A stretch of 64,000 nt of DNA from Dyadobacter sp. CY343 (GTDB taxonomy: Bacteria > Bacteroidota > Bacteroidia > Cytophagales > Spirosomataceae). Under the pieces are notes generated by a model, which ran no database searches, was not told the origin of the DNA, and saw only the letters and a list, made by a program, of their open reading frames with translations. Below are positions 40,804 to 50,179 of this stretch, piece after piece. Numbering within the stretch: the first letter of the stretch is position 1; every line of letters starts with the position of its first letter. The translations under genes and the position numbers were made by a program. The stretch covers positions 62,001 to 126,000 of the forward strand of contig NZ_JAJUXK010000006.1 of the NCBI RefSeq assembly GCF_021390335.1. The letters are read 5' to 3'.

Positions 40804-42621
40804 TTGAAAACTTCCTCCCAAATTTTCTTTGAAAAAGAGCTGGCAGATGCGCAAGTCGCTGAAAAGTCTGCTCAGGAAACGTCGAATATACTTTCCGTTG
40901 CGCGTCTGGCGACGTTTTTGGTGATCCTGCTTCTGGTCTGGCTCTGGAACAATAGCGGCCAGGCGGCCTGGGGAGTCGGTATCGCGATCTTGCTGGTGGC
41001 CTTTTTAGTATTAATGCGAAAACATCAGCAAGTAAAGCGTAGACGCAACTTTCTAAAGAATATCCAGGACATTAACGAAGATGAGATCGCACGTCTGCAA
41101 CTCCGGTTCAAACGGACGGATACCGGCTTGCATTTTGTGGAAAAGGAACACGCGTACGTGTCTGATCTTGACATTTTCGGAGATTATTCCCTTTACAAAT
41201 TGCTCAACCGAACGCGCACTTCGGAAGGAAGCAGGCGACTTGCCAACTGGCTGAAAAACCACGCCACTCCGGCGGAAGTTCTTGAAAGACAGCAAGCCGC
41301 GGCGGATTTCAAGGCATATCCACAATTAATCCAGACGTGGGAAGCGACTGCATTACTGCACGAACACGCCGCTTCGCAAATTACCTCCTTCCGCGCGTGG
41401 ACCAATGAAACCTTGGATGCGAAGTTAACCAACCTGCTGAAATGGCGCTGGTTTCCGATAGTTACACTCGCGGTACTGGCATTAATCATCGCCAACATTG
41501 TCCCCGTCTGGGCTATTTTTATTTGCCTGGCTGTTCACGGGGTGATATTGAGAAGTTTCCAGGGAACGATTCAGCAGATCACAAGCAGAACTACTACGCT
41601 GGGGCGAACTTTGGTTGCCTACGCCGAGCTGCTGGACAATGCGGAGTCGGCACCGTATGCCGCCAGCTGGTGGGCACAGCGAAAAGCATTGATTGCAGGT
41701 TCTTCAAAATCGCTGCATAAGGCGGGAGGTCTATTTGAAATGCTGGACTATCGGAACAATCCGTTTTTCGCGATTTTTGTGGGTATATCGACGCTTTGGG
41801 ATATCCACTGCCTGGCGGGACTCGAAAGCTGGAAGGAAATCAATCAATCGAAATTGTGGCATTGGCTCGACGTGCTGGCAGACACCGAAGCAATGAACAG
41901 CCTTGCAGGACACGCATTCGCTAACCCGGAATATGTGGTACCTGCCGTTTTAGACCAGCAAAAGGTATTTATTAAAACAACAACAATGGGCCACCCGCTG
42001 ATCCCGGCTGAAAAACGCGTAAGTAACGATTTTTCACTGGATGGAACGGGCTCGACCATGTTGGTAACCGGCTCTAATATGTCTGGGAAAAGCACTTTCC
42101 TGCGTACTATCGGGCTTAACCTGGTACTTGCACAAATGGGTTCGGTGGTAAGTGCCGCCAACTTTACCTGCGCGCCGGTCCGCGTTTTCAGCAGTATGCG
42201 AACGCAGGATTCACTTGAAGAAAGCACTTCTTCGTTTTATGCTGAGTTAAAAAGGCTGAAACTGTTACTGGAACTGGCTTCTGAAACTGCTTCCGCACCC
42301 GTTTTTTATCTTTTAGATGAAATATTAAAAGGTACTAACTCGGCCGACCGGCACAGGGGAGCCGAGGCATTGATCCGACAGCTGCATAACAAAAACGCTT
42401 CGGGGCTGGTATCCACGCACGATCTGGAACTCGGGCAATGGGGAGAAACAGAAAACTATGTTCACAATTTCCATTTCCGTTCGGATGTGGAAGAGGGGCG
42501 CCTGCATTTCGATTACCGCCTTCATGAGGGAATTTGCAAAAGCTTCAACGCCTCGGAACTGATGCGCATGATGGGTATTGAAATCGACCTGCCGGAGAAA
42601 AATACCGCTGATTTGGACTAA
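40804..42621 (+). CDS. MutS-family ATPase with N-terminal membrane helices
   Basis: 605 residues from a TTG start. The C-terminal third is the MutS ATPase: Walker A TGSNMSGKSTFLRTIGLNL (about 418), MRTQDSLEESTSSFYAELKRL, Walker B FYLLDEILKGTNSADR and STHDLELG. There is no mismatch-binding domain I. Instead the N-terminus holds two helices (about 30-68, LATFLVILLLVWLW and GVGIAILLVAFLVLM), and another hydrophobic pair lies near 220-245, so the protein is probably anchored in the inner membrane. This is one of the non-canonical MutS subfamilies of Bacteroidota; its job is unknown. Coupled to the ABC exporter gene. Confidence 0.87.
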   Translation: MKTSSQIFFEKELADAQVAEKSAQETSNILSVARLATFLVILLLVWLWNNSGQAAWGVGIAILLVAFLVLMRKHQQVKRRRNFLKNIQDINEDEIARLQLRFKRTDTGLHFVEKEHAYVSDLDIFGDYSLYKLLNRTRTSEGSRRLANWLKNHATPAEVLERQQAAADFKAYPQLIQTWEATALLHEHAASQITSFRAWTNETLDAKLTNLLKWRWFPIVTLAVLALIIANIVPVWAIFICLAVHGVILRSFQGTIQQITSRTTTLGRTLVAYAELLDNAESAPYAASWWAQRKALIAGSSKSLHKAGGLFEMLDYRNNPFFAIFVGISTLWDIHCLAGLESWKEINQSKLWHWLDVLADTEAMNSLAGHAFANPEYVVPAVLDQQKVFIKTTTMGHPLIPAEKRVSNDFSLDGTGSTMLVTGSNMSGKSTFLRTIGLNLVLAQMGSVVSAANFTCAPVRVFSSMRTQDSLEESTSSFYAELKRLKLLLELASETASAPVFYLLDEILKGTNSADRHRGAEALIRQLHNKNASGLVSTHDLELGQWGETENYVHNFHFRSDVEEGRLHFDYRLHEGICKSFNASELMRMMGIEIDLPEKNTADLD

Positions 42622-42749
42622 GCGGGCATTTTTATCCTAATCGAAGTATTTACGTAACTTTACTGATTACATTTACGTTTCTAATGCTGGGAAAAGCAGC
42701 AGCTTTTCAATTTGTCTATTCGAATTACTAATAACGATTAATCACCTGA

Positions 42750-44066
42750 ATGGAAGTATTAATAATGGCAGGACAGCTCATTTTGGGCTTGTCAATTTTG
42801 GTAGGGTTACACGAATGGGGGCATATGGCAGCTGCCAAGATGTTCGGGATGAGGGTTGAAAAATATTTCATCGGATTTCCTCCCAAAATATTCAGCATTC
42901 AGCGCGGAGAGACAGAATATGGTATTGGCGCGATCCCGCTCGGAGGGTTTGTGAAGATTTCAGGTATGATCGACGAATCGATGGACACCGAGTCGATGAA
43001 CAAGGAGCCTCAGCCCTGGGAATTCCGTTCAAAACCTGCCTGGCAGCGTTTAATCGTTATGTTGGGAGGTATTATCGTCAATGTGGTCGTAGGTATTTTC
43101 ATTTTCATCCTCATAGCATACCGCGAAGGCGACCAGTTTCTTTCTATTAATGAAGTCAACAAATACGGTATTGTAGCAGGCGATCTGGCACAGGAAATCG
43201 GTCTGCGGACAGGCGATAAAATCGTAAAGGTGAATGGAAAACCCCTTATTAATTTTAATGAGGTTGTGAGTTCGGAAGTGTTCTTAGGAAGTAACAGCTC
43301 CTACACTGTAAACCGTGGCGGCAAAGAGGTTTTGATTGAAATACCTAATAATTTTATTGAAAAACTGTCTGACCCTCAGGAAAAAGGAAACTTTATCCGC
43401 GCTCAGGAACCGTTTAAAATAGGCGAAATTAAGGCTGATTCTCCTGCTGAAACAGCTGGTCTGCAAACCGGCGATCAGGTAATATCCCTGAATGGAAAAC
43501 CGATTCAGTTCTTTCACCAGATGCAGGATGAGCTGGGTAAGCTGAAAGGCAAACAAACTGAGGTGATCGTGCAAAGAGGAGCGGAACAAAAGCCGCTTAA
43601 ACTGGATGTTTCTGAGGACGGTACCATTGGTTTTTATCGCACTACATTATTGAATTACACTGCGGTTGAATACACGCTGGGCCAGGCTATAAAAGTGGGG
43701 ACAAACGATGCTTTCGCTATCGTATTTGATAATATTAAAGGTTTTGGTAAGATCTTCCGCGGCGAAGTTTCTGCTTCAAAGGCACTGAGCGGCCCGATTG
43801 GTATTGCCAGGATGTTTGGCGGTGTGTGGGATTGGAGCCGCTTCTGGTACCTGACAGGACTTTTATCGATGGTACTTGCATTCATGAATGCATTACCGAT
43901 CCCGGCACTTGACGGCGGACACGCGGTAATACTTACTTACGAAATTGTTTCAGGCCGCAAGCCTTCGGACGCTTTCCTTGAAAATGCACAGAAAGTTGGG
44001 ATGGTCCTGCTACTTGGCTTAATGGCATTTGCAATCTTCAACGATGTTTGGAAAGCTGTTTTTTAG
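42750..44066 (+). CDS. rseP: RIP metalloprotease RseP (site-2 protease)
   Basis: Cuts anti-sigma factors and leftover signal peptides inside the membrane. 438 residues: zinc motif HEWGH (21-25) in helix 1, two PDZ domains (around 125-200 and 210-290, for example GLQTGDQVISLNGKPI), and the second zinc motif NALPIPALDGGH near residue 385. It may process the membrane-spanning anti-sigma protein at 35.6-37.0 kb. The ATG at 42750 is taken; another lies five codons on. Its 3' end overlaps the next gene by 23 bases. Confidence 0.94.
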   Translation: MEVLIMAGQLILGLSILVGLHEWGHMAAAKMFGMRVEKYFIGFPPKIFSIQRGETEYGIGAIPLGGFVKISGMIDESMDTESMNKEPQPWEFRSKPAWQRLIVMLGGIIVNVVVGIFIFILIAYREGDQFLSINEVNKYGIVAGDLAQEIGLRTGDKIVKVNGKPLINFNEVVSSEVFLGSNSSYTVNRGGKEVLIEIPNNFIEKLSDPQEKGNFIRAQEPFKIGEIKADSPAETAGLQTGDQVISLNGKPIQFFHQMQDELGKLKGKQTEVIVQRGAEQKPLKLDVSEDGTIGFYRTTLLNYTAVEYTLGQAIKVGTNDAFAIVFDNIKGFGKIFRGEVSASKALSGPIGIARMFGGVWDWSRFWYLTGLLSMVLAFMNALPIPALDGGHAVILTYEIVSGRKPSDAFLENAQKVGMVLLLGLMAFAIFNDVWKAVF

Positions 44067-44586
44067 GGGAGGAAGGAGGAAGGGATTTATATTTCCATTC
44101 TTCTTCCTCCCTTCCCTCCTTTCCTCCTTCCTCCTTTTATTATCACTCACGCCGAAACACGAATACCATGTTTCGGTGACGCACATGCAGTACAATCCTT
44201 CTGCCAGATCGTTTGAAGTGAGTATCCGGATCTTTACGGACGATCTTGAGAGAGCATTAGCACAAAGCAATAACGGACAGCGATTCATTGTCAGAAATGA
44301 CGATAAGAACGATCCGTTCGTTGAAAAATACATTCGCAAAGCATTCGTGCTGAGTGATGCACAAAAAAGACCTGCGGAGATACGTTATGTGGGCAAAGAG
44401 CAGGAAGAAGATGCAACCTGGATCTATCTGGAAATACCTTTTCAGGGAAAACTGGAAGGATATAAACTCCGGAACGAGGCGTTGATGGAGGTTTTCGATG
44501 ACCAGGTAAATATGACCAATCTCAAATTTACCTCAGACAAAAAAACCTTCCTTTTTAAAAAGGGACAGTCGGTACACATGCTCTGA
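44044..44586 (+). CDS. DUF6702 family protein, probable exported
   Basis: About 180 residues of unknown role. After an unusual leader (FRGGRRKGFIFPFFFLPSL...) the mature part opens KHEYHVSVTHMQYNPSARSFEVSIRIFTDDLERAL, the DUF6702 pattern. The ATG at 44044 overlaps the end of rseP, suggesting translational coupling. The leader is encoded by a long purine tract and then a long pyrimidine tract, unlike any neighbour. The leader has a basic n-region and very hydrophobic core but no clear AxA site, so it may be a membrane anchor. Confidence 0.78.
   Translation: MFGKLFFRGGRRKGFIFPFFFLPSLLSSFLLLLSLTPKHEYHVSVTHMQYNPSARSFEVSIRIFTDDLERALAQSNNGQRFIVRNDDKNDPFVEKYIRKAFVLSDAQKRPAEIRYVGKEQEEDATWIYLEIPFQGKLEGYKLRNEALMEVFDDQVNMTNLKFTSDKKTFLFKKGQSVHML
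44065..44138. repeat. Polypurine / polypyrimidine inverted tract in a coding region
   Basis: 21 pure purines (44065-44085) and 41 pure pyrimidines (44098-44138) on the + strand. They share an exact 13-bp inverted match: 44068-44080 (GGAGGAAGGAGGA) with 44122-44134. The tract codes for the leader of the DUF6702 protein and could form a hairpin or triplex. Confidence 0.8.
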
Positions 44587-44705
44587 TGTGCCGCTTTACA
44601 TAGCCTGACACGAGCTTATTGGCATGGCTATTTTGTTTTATTATACCTTTCTTTTGAAAGTCGTTATTTATATATTGGGAAAACGTTATCTGTCAATTTG
44701 GCAGA

Positions 44706-47228
44706 ATGCCTATGAAATTTGAACCTTCTGACTTATATAGTCGGCTACTTATGTCTGAATCCGACATGGACAGCCTAGAAATTGTCCCCCTCGGCGGACC
44801 CGATGGATCCGATGAGCCTTTTGAACTCCCTAATGAACTTGCCATATTACCGATCAGACAGACCGTGTTATTTCCGGGAATGGTTATTCCGGTAACTGTG
44901 GTGCGTCAGAAAGCAATTCGTCTGGTCAAGAAAATATATCGTAATTCTGACATCAATCAGCGGATACTGGGTGCAGTTACCCAGGCGATTCCGCACAAGG
45001 AAGACCCTACGGCCGAAGATTTATACAATGTCGGCACAGTAGCGCAGATCCTGAAAATGATCACGCTTCCGGACGGGAACGTAACGATCATCGTGCAGGG
45101 ACGGCAGCGTTTCGAGATCAAATCGATCATTCACGAAGAACCTTATCTGACTGCCGAAGTGCGTGCAATCGACGATTCATTTGTGGGTCCTACCAAGAAA
45201 GAGTCGAAAGCTTTGCTGCAATCGCTGCGTGACGGTGCGCACAAGATCATGCGTTTGAATCCTGAAATACCGCAGGAAGCGCGCATTGCACTGGATAATA
45301 TCGAAAGCCCGATCTTCCTGATCCACTTTTTGTCTTCCAATATTAATGTGGAAGTTGCAGATAAACAAAAGCTGCTGGAAGAACGGAACGGTCACAAACA
45401 GGCTACACTTCTGCTGCAATATATGATGCGGGAGATTGAAATGCTGGAATTGAAAAGGGAGATCCAGACCAAAGCCAGCTCGGATATTGATCAGCAGCAA
45501 CGTGATTATTTCCTGCGCCAACAAATCAAAGTGCTTCACGATGAACTGGGGATGGACAGCCCGGAGCGGGATCTGGACGAAATCCGGTTGAAGGCCAGTC
45601 AGAAAAAATGGTCTGATCAGGTGCGTGCGCATTTTGAGAAAGAACTTACGAAGTTACAGCGCATTAACCCAATGGCGCCCGAATACCCGGTAACGATGAA
45701 TTACCTGGAAACACTCGTGGATTTGCCGTGGGGCCAATATACCAAAGACAATTTTGACCTGGTAAGAGCACAAAAAGTACTTGACTCTGATCATTTTGGA
45801 CTTGAAAAAGTAAAAGAGCGGATCATCGAATACCTCGCGGTTTTAAAACTGAAAGGAAACCTCAAAGCGCCGATCCTTTGCCTTTACGGACCTCCTGGGG
45901 TCGGTAAAACTTCACTCGGTAAGTCTATCGCGAAAGCATTGAACCGGGAATATATCAGAATGGCGCTCGGCGGTGTTCATGACGAAGCAGAGATTCGCGG
46001 TCACCGGAAAACATATATCGGCGCCATGCCGGGTAAGATCATTCAGAATATCAAAAAAGCAGGATCCGCGAATCCGGTTTTTATATTGGATGAAATTGAT
46101 AAAGTGAGCTCCGATTATCGCGGAGATCCTTCTTCTGCATTGCTGGAAGTTCTTGATCCTGAGCAAAATTCATCATTTACAGACAATTACCTGGAAGTTG
46201 AATACGATCTTTCCAAAGTATTGTTCGTAGCTACTGCGAATGCACTGGATACCATTCACCCCGCCCTGCGCGACCGGATGGAAATCATTGAAATGACAGG
46301 TTATACGATCGAAGAGAAATTACAGATCGCGAAACGGTACCTGGTTCCAAAGCAAAGAAAAGACCACGGACTTAAAGCAACCGATATCAAAATCGACGAT
46401 TCGGCCCTGCTACGGATTGCCGAAGGTTATACCAGAGAATCGGGCGTGAGGAACCTGGAACAGAAAGTTGGGACGGTGGTAAGGAAGATTGCCAAGGCGG
46501 TGGCCATGGAGCAGGATTATCCCAAAACGCTTAAAGGTGATCAGGTTGAAAAATATCTGGGCGCCGAGATTTTTGATAAAGATCTTTACCAGGATAATGA
46601 TTTTGCTGGTGTTGTAACCGGTCTTGCGTGGACTTCTGTCGGCGGTGAGATCCTTTTTATAGAAACCAGTCTGAGCCGTGGCAAAGGAAATCTGACCCTT
46701 TCCGGCCAGCTTGGTGATGTGATGAAAGAATCGGCCGTAGCTGCATTGTCGTACCTGAAAGCAAATGCCGACAGGATCGGTATCGACTACCGCATTTTCA
46801 ACCATTATGACCTCCATGTACACGTTCCCGCCGGTGCTGTTCCAAAAGACGGACCTTCGGCCGGTGTAACGATGGTCACTTCAATGGCCTCTATTTTCAC
46901 GCAGCGCAGGGTTAAGCCTTTCATCGCAATGACGGGAGAAATTACCCTAAGAGGCAAAGTACTTCCTGTTGGCGGTGTCAAGGAAAAGATACTCGCAGCG
47001 AGACGGGCCGGTGTGAAGGAGATTGTTTTGTGTGTAAAAAACCGCAAAGACGTGGAAGAAGTACCAGCCAATTACATCAAGGATCTGTCATTCCATTACG
47101 TGGATACAGTCGATCAGGTGCTGGCTTATGCTTTACTGCCGGAACAGGTCGCGGACCCCATGCACTTTGTTTTTCCGGATGAAAAAAGGGAAAAAGAAGA
47201 AAGCGGTTATGTGACGGTTGGAGCCTGA
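44706..47228 (+). CDS. lon: ATP-dependent protease Lon
   Basis: Degrades misfolded and regulatory proteins in the cytoplasm. 840 residues: N-terminal substrate domain (about 40-240; LPNELAILPIRQTVLFPGMVIPV), coiled linker, AAA+ domain with Walker A GPPGVGKTS (about 397) and Walker B PVFILDEIDK, and the protease domain with the Ser in PKDGPSAGVTM and the Lys about 43 residues later (GVKEKILAARRAG). All motifs intact. A start two codons later is equally possible. Ends with a clear terminator. Confidence 0.97.
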   Translation: MPMKFEPSDLYSRLLMSESDMDSLEIVPLGGPDGSDEPFELPNELAILPIRQTVLFPGMVIPVTVVRQKAIRLVKKIYRNSDINQRILGAVTQAIPHKEDPTAEDLYNVGTVAQILKMITLPDGNVTIIVQGRQRFEIKSIIHEEPYLTAEVRAIDDSFVGPTKKESKALLQSLRDGAHKIMRLNPEIPQEARIALDNIESPIFLIHFLSSNINVEVADKQKLLEERNGHKQATLLLQYMMREIEMLELKREIQTKASSDIDQQQRDYFLRQQIKVLHDELGMDSPERDLDEIRLKASQKKWSDQVRAHFEKELTKLQRINPMAPEYPVTMNYLETLVDLPWGQYTKDNFDLVRAQKVLDSDHFGLEKVKERIIEYLAVLKLKGNLKAPILCLYGPPGVGKTSLGKSIAKALNREYIRMALGGVHDEAEIRGHRKTYIGAMPGKIIQNIKKAGSANPVFILDEIDKVSSDYRGDPSSALLEVLDPEQNSSFTDNYLEVEYDLSKVLFVATANALDTIHPALRDRMEIIEMTGYTIEEKLQIAKRYLVPKQRKDHGLKATDIKIDDSALLRIAEGYTRESGVRNLEQKVGTVVRKIAKAVAMEQDYPKTLKGDQVEKYLGAEIFDKDLYQDNDFAGVVTGLAWTSVGGEILFIETSLSRGKGNLTLSGQLGDVMKESAVAALSYLKANADRIGIDYRIFNHYDLHVHVPAGAVPKDGPSAGVTMVTSMASIFTQRRVKPFIAMTGEITLRGKVLPVGGVKEKILAARRAGVKEIVLCVKNRKDVEEVPANYIKDLSFHYVDTVDQVLAYALLPEQVADPMHFVFPDEKREKEESGYVTVGA

Positions 47229-47250
47229 GCTAAGATATAAAAATAGTTGA

Positions 47251-47275
47251 AGAGGCGCCTTGTGCGCCTCTTTTT
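47251..47275 (+). terminator. Terminator after lon
   Basis: Perfect 8-bp stem AGAGGCGC / GCGCCTCT, loop CTTGT, followed by T-run to 47275. It lies 22 bases after the lon stop. Confidence 0.88.
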
Positions 47276-47334
47276 CATTATAGGGGTATTGGCATAAAAA
47301 TTGCGTCCAATCTTATGAAACTATCCTGATCAAA

Positions 47335-48831
47335 ATGTCTTTACCGCAACTTTCCCCCGAACTGCTGGACCAGCATCCTGAAATTTTATCAAATCACAGG
47401 AATCTGCTAGCCTTACCTGAAAAAATTATCCAGTTCGGAACTGGTGTATTGTTGCGCGGCCTGCCCGATTATTTTGTTAATAAGGCCAATCAGCAGGGGA
47501 TTTTTAATGGGAGAATCGTAGTTGTGAAATCGACCAGCAGTGGCGGTACTGACGCTTTTAACCAGCAACAAAGTCTGTATTCCCACAGTATTCGAGGTAT
47601 TGTTAACGGAAAGCAGGTTGATGAAACGGTGATCAACTGCGCGATCAGCCGCACGCTTGCAGCCAGCGAAGATTGGGCTGTGATACTTAAATGCGCGCAT
47701 AACCCCGAATTGAAGATCGCCATTTCAAACACCACCGAAGTAGGCATTCAACTTGCTGACGACGATATTTTCGCCTCGCCTCCTACTTCCTTTCCAGGTA
47801 AACTGACCGCCTATTTATACGAGCGTTTCAAGGCATTTGGTGGTTCAAAAGAGTCAGGAATGGTGATCGTACCCACTGAGCTGATCGTCGGGAATGGTAC
47901 CAAATTGCGTTCTATCGTACTCGAACAAGCGTCGCGGCACCAGCTTGGGGATGCATTCATCAACTGGCTCGAAAATGATAATTTCTTTTGCAACTCACTG
48001 GTAGACAGAATTGTGCCCGGTAAGCCGGACGCGGAAAGTGTGGCGTTAATCTCTGAGAAGTTGGGTTTCCGCGACGATCTATTGATTATTTCAGAAGTGT
48101 ACGCGCTCTGGGCGATCGAAGGTGACGCTCATATTCGTTCGGTTTTGAGCTTTGCCGAAGCAGATAGTGGCGTAGTCATTGAACCGGATATCGACCTTTA
48201 CAGAGAACTGAAATTGAGGCTGCTCAATGGTACGCACACCTTGTCGTCCGGACTCTGCTTTTTGCATGGTTTAGAAACGGTGAAGGAGAGTATGGATACG
48301 CCGGAGATCGCGCAATTCGTCACCGACCTGATGCTCAACGAGCTGGCTCCATCGATACCTTTTTCCGTAGATCCACAACGCGCACAGGAGTTTGGAAACC
48401 AGGTACTTGATCGTTTCAGAAATCCATTTATCAGGCACCAATTAATTGATATTACGGTACAATACACAGCCAAAATGAAAATGCGCAATATCCCGACGTT
48501 ATTGCAGCACTACAAAAATACCGATGAGGCTCCTTTGCTTTTTGCAAGAGGGTTTGCTGCTTTCCTGAACTTCATGAAGCCTGTTGTGCACAAAGACGAT
48601 GCTTATTATGGAGAACTGAATGGACAACCCTATTCAATCCGCTGCGATTCCGCTCCTTATTTTGACGAAAAATGGAAAAATTCCGCATCGCCCATCGACC
48701 TCGCCCAGCAAGTATTAAGTGATATTGAATTGTGGGACACAGACTTAACCCTGCTCCCCGGCTTCGCGGATGCAGTAAAGGAAAATATGGTTGATAAGGT
48801 GGAGGTTTTGACGATTGTTCCTAAGAATTGA
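47335..48831 (+). CDS. uxaB: Tagaturonate reductase (altronate oxidoreductase)
   Basis: NAD-dependent reduction of D-tagaturonate to D-altronate in galacturonate breakdown; member of the long-chain mannitol dehydrogenase family. 498 residues. It matches UxaB at IIQFGTGVLLRG (dinucleotide loop), CAHNPELKIAISNTTEVGI, IVPTELIVGNGTKLR, NSLVDRIVPG, LLNGTHTLSSGL and RNPFIRHQLIDI. It is oriented away from the other hexuronate genes and separated from them by a Uma2 gene. It might also reduce fructuronate, since no uxuB is seen here. Confidence 0.9.
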   Translation: MSLPQLSPELLDQHPEILSNHRNLLALPEKIIQFGTGVLLRGLPDYFVNKANQQGIFNGRIVVVKSTSSGGTDAFNQQQSLYSHSIRGIVNGKQVDETVINCAISRTLAASEDWAVILKCAHNPELKIAISNTTEVGIQLADDDIFASPPTSFPGKLTAYLYERFKAFGGSKESGMVIVPTELIVGNGTKLRSIVLEQASRHQLGDAFINWLENDNFFCNSLVDRIVPGKPDAESVALISEKLGFRDDLLIISEVYALWAIEGDAHIRSVLSFAEADSGVVIEPDIDLYRELKLRLLNGTHTLSSGLCFLHGLETVKESMDTPEIAQFVTDLMLNELAPSIPFSVDPQRAQEFGNQVLDRFRNPFIRHQLIDITVQYTAKMKMRNIPTLLQHYKNTDEAPLLFARGFAAFLNFMKPVVHKDDAYYGELNGQPYSIRCDSAPYFDEKWKNSASPIDLAQQVLSDIELWDTDLTLLPGFADAVKENMVDKVEVLTIVPKN

Positions 48832-48832
48832 T

Positions 48833-48850
48833 AGAAAACCGGAGTTTTCT
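48833..48850 (+). terminator. Weak hairpin after uxaB
   Basis: Stem AGAAAAC / GTTTTCT with loop CGGA, then TTA. A weak terminator at best. Confidence 0.3.
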
Positions 48851-48868
48851 TTACACGGTTGGTATGCT

Positions 48869-48876
48869 TATATTTG
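48869..48876 (+). promoter_or_regulatory. Candidate -7 box for the Uma2 gene (TATATTTG)
   Basis: Exact TAnnTTTG match 15 bases before the ATG, predicting a very short leader. Confidence 0.4.
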
Positions 48877-48891
48877 AGAAAATGACGCATT

Positions 48892-49473
48892 ATGATTCTT
48901 CCATTAAATCTTCCGGTTCACGATTCTTTTAGTGATGAAGAGCTACTGGCATTCAGCCTCGCAAATCCTGAATTGTCGGTTGAAAGAGATGAGCATGGGC
49001 AACTCTTCATCAATATGACACCAACTTTTGCAATCAGTAGCTCCAATAACAGCGAGCTGATTACCGAACTGGGAATTTGTAACAGAAAATACAAAGCAGG
49101 TAAGGTTTTGGAATCGAATGGCGGATATTTCCTGCCCGATTCCTCCATGCGTGTCCCCGATGTAGCATGGATACGGCTGGATCGATGGAATGCGATGAGT
49201 ATTTCAGAGAAAAAGTCTTTTCCTCATTTAGCGCCGGATTTTATCATTGAGTTGAAATCAGAGACGGACAGCCTGGCAGATTTACAAAACAAGATGGAGA
49301 AGTGGATTACAAATGGAGTCCGGTTGGGCTGGCTTATTTGTACTGATAAACAGATTACCTACATCTATGAAGCGGGCGCGCCTGTTACAAGTATAAAATT
49401 TGAAGAAACGATTTCAGGCGGATCAGTTTTAAATAACTTCTCTGTCCGCCTGAGTGATATTCTTGAATATTAA
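48892..49473 (+). CDS. Uma2-family (DUF820) putative restriction-like endonuclease
   Basis: PD-(D/E)XK-fold protein of unknown role; such genes are often multi-copy in cyanobacteria and Cytophagales. 193 residues. Active-site pattern: SSMRVPDVAWI (Asp), then APDFIIELKSETDS (E-x-K) and the Gln/Lys-rich helix LADLQNKMEKWITNGVRLGWLI, all as in Uma2. It sits inside the hexuronate island but shows no link to sugar metabolism, so it is probably a later insertion. Convergent with eda, with 5 bases between. Confidence 0.87.
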   Translation: MILPLNLPVHDSFSDEELLAFSLANPELSVERDEHGQLFINMTPTFAISSSNNSELITELGICNRKYKAGKVLESNGGYFLPDSSMRVPDVAWIRLDRWNAMSISEKKSFPHLAPDFIIELKSETDSLADLQNKMEKWITNGVRLGWLICTDKQITYIYEAGAPVTSIKFEETISGGSVLNNFSVRLSDILEY

Positions 49474-49478
49474 AGTCG

Positions 49479-50144
49479 CTAGCTATTACTTCTGAACTCT
49501 TTCACCAAAGCAATACTCTCAGCAACTTTCTGCTCGATCCAGGAATAATTACCTTCGGCGACGATATCTTTCGGGAACAAGTTTGAACCCAAACCGACCG
49601 CATAAGCGCCTGCTCCAAACCATTCGCTGATACTTTCCCGCGTGGGCTGTACACCTCCTGTTACCATGATCTTCACTTTCGGCATCGGGCCGCGGATCGC
49701 TTTTACAAATGCAGATCCTACTACATCGCCGGGGAAAAGTTTTACAACCTCAGCGCCAGCCTGCTGTGCATTATAGATCTCTGTCAAAGTCGCTACACCA
49801 GGAATCCAGGGGATATTTGCTTTCAAACAAGCCTCACCCACTGCCGGGTTAAGAAATGGTGTCACGATAAAGTCGGTCCCTGCATCGATAAATTTTTGCG
49901 CGGTTTCGGCATCGTAAATAGTACCGATACCCAGCGAAAGCCCGGGAAGGGATTCTTTGGTATAAGCCAGCAATTCCGAAAATACCGTAAATGCATTATC
50001 GCCGCGGTTAGTAAACTCGATCGCCCTGGCGCCGCCTCGGTAGCTCGCATTGATAATCTCTTTCGCAACTTCTATATCTGCATGGTAGAACAGCGGCACA
50101 ATGCCCACTTCGTTCAATAGTACCAACGTTGTTTCTTTATCCAT
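49479..50144 (-). CDS. eda: KDPG aldolase (2-keto-3-deoxy-6-phosphogluconate aldolase)
   Basis: Last step of hexuronate breakdown: splits KDPG to pyruvate and glyceraldehyde 3-phosphate. 221 residues, class I aldolase of the TIM-barrel Eda family. Key parts: GARAIEFTNRG (Glu base), FIVTPFLNPAVGEACL, and the Schiff-base Lys in GAEVVKLFPGDVVG, then VTGGVQPTRESISEWFGAGAYAVGLGS. It lies 35 bases after kdgK on the same strand, in one operon. Confidence 0.93.
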   Translation of the reverse strand: MDKETTLVLLNEVGIVPLFYHADIEVAKEIINASYRGGARAIEFTNRGDNAFTVFSELLAYTKESLPGLSLGIGTIYDAETAQKFIDAGTDFIVTPFLNPAVGEACLKANIPWIPGVATLTEIYNAQQAGAEVVKLFPGDVVGSAFVKAIRGPMPKVKIMVTGGVQPTRESISEWFGAGAYAVGLGSNLFPKDIVAEGNYSWIEQKVAESIALVKEFRSNS

Positions 50145-50179
50145 ATCTACATGCTGTCAATGAATTGCAGCTTTTAATT

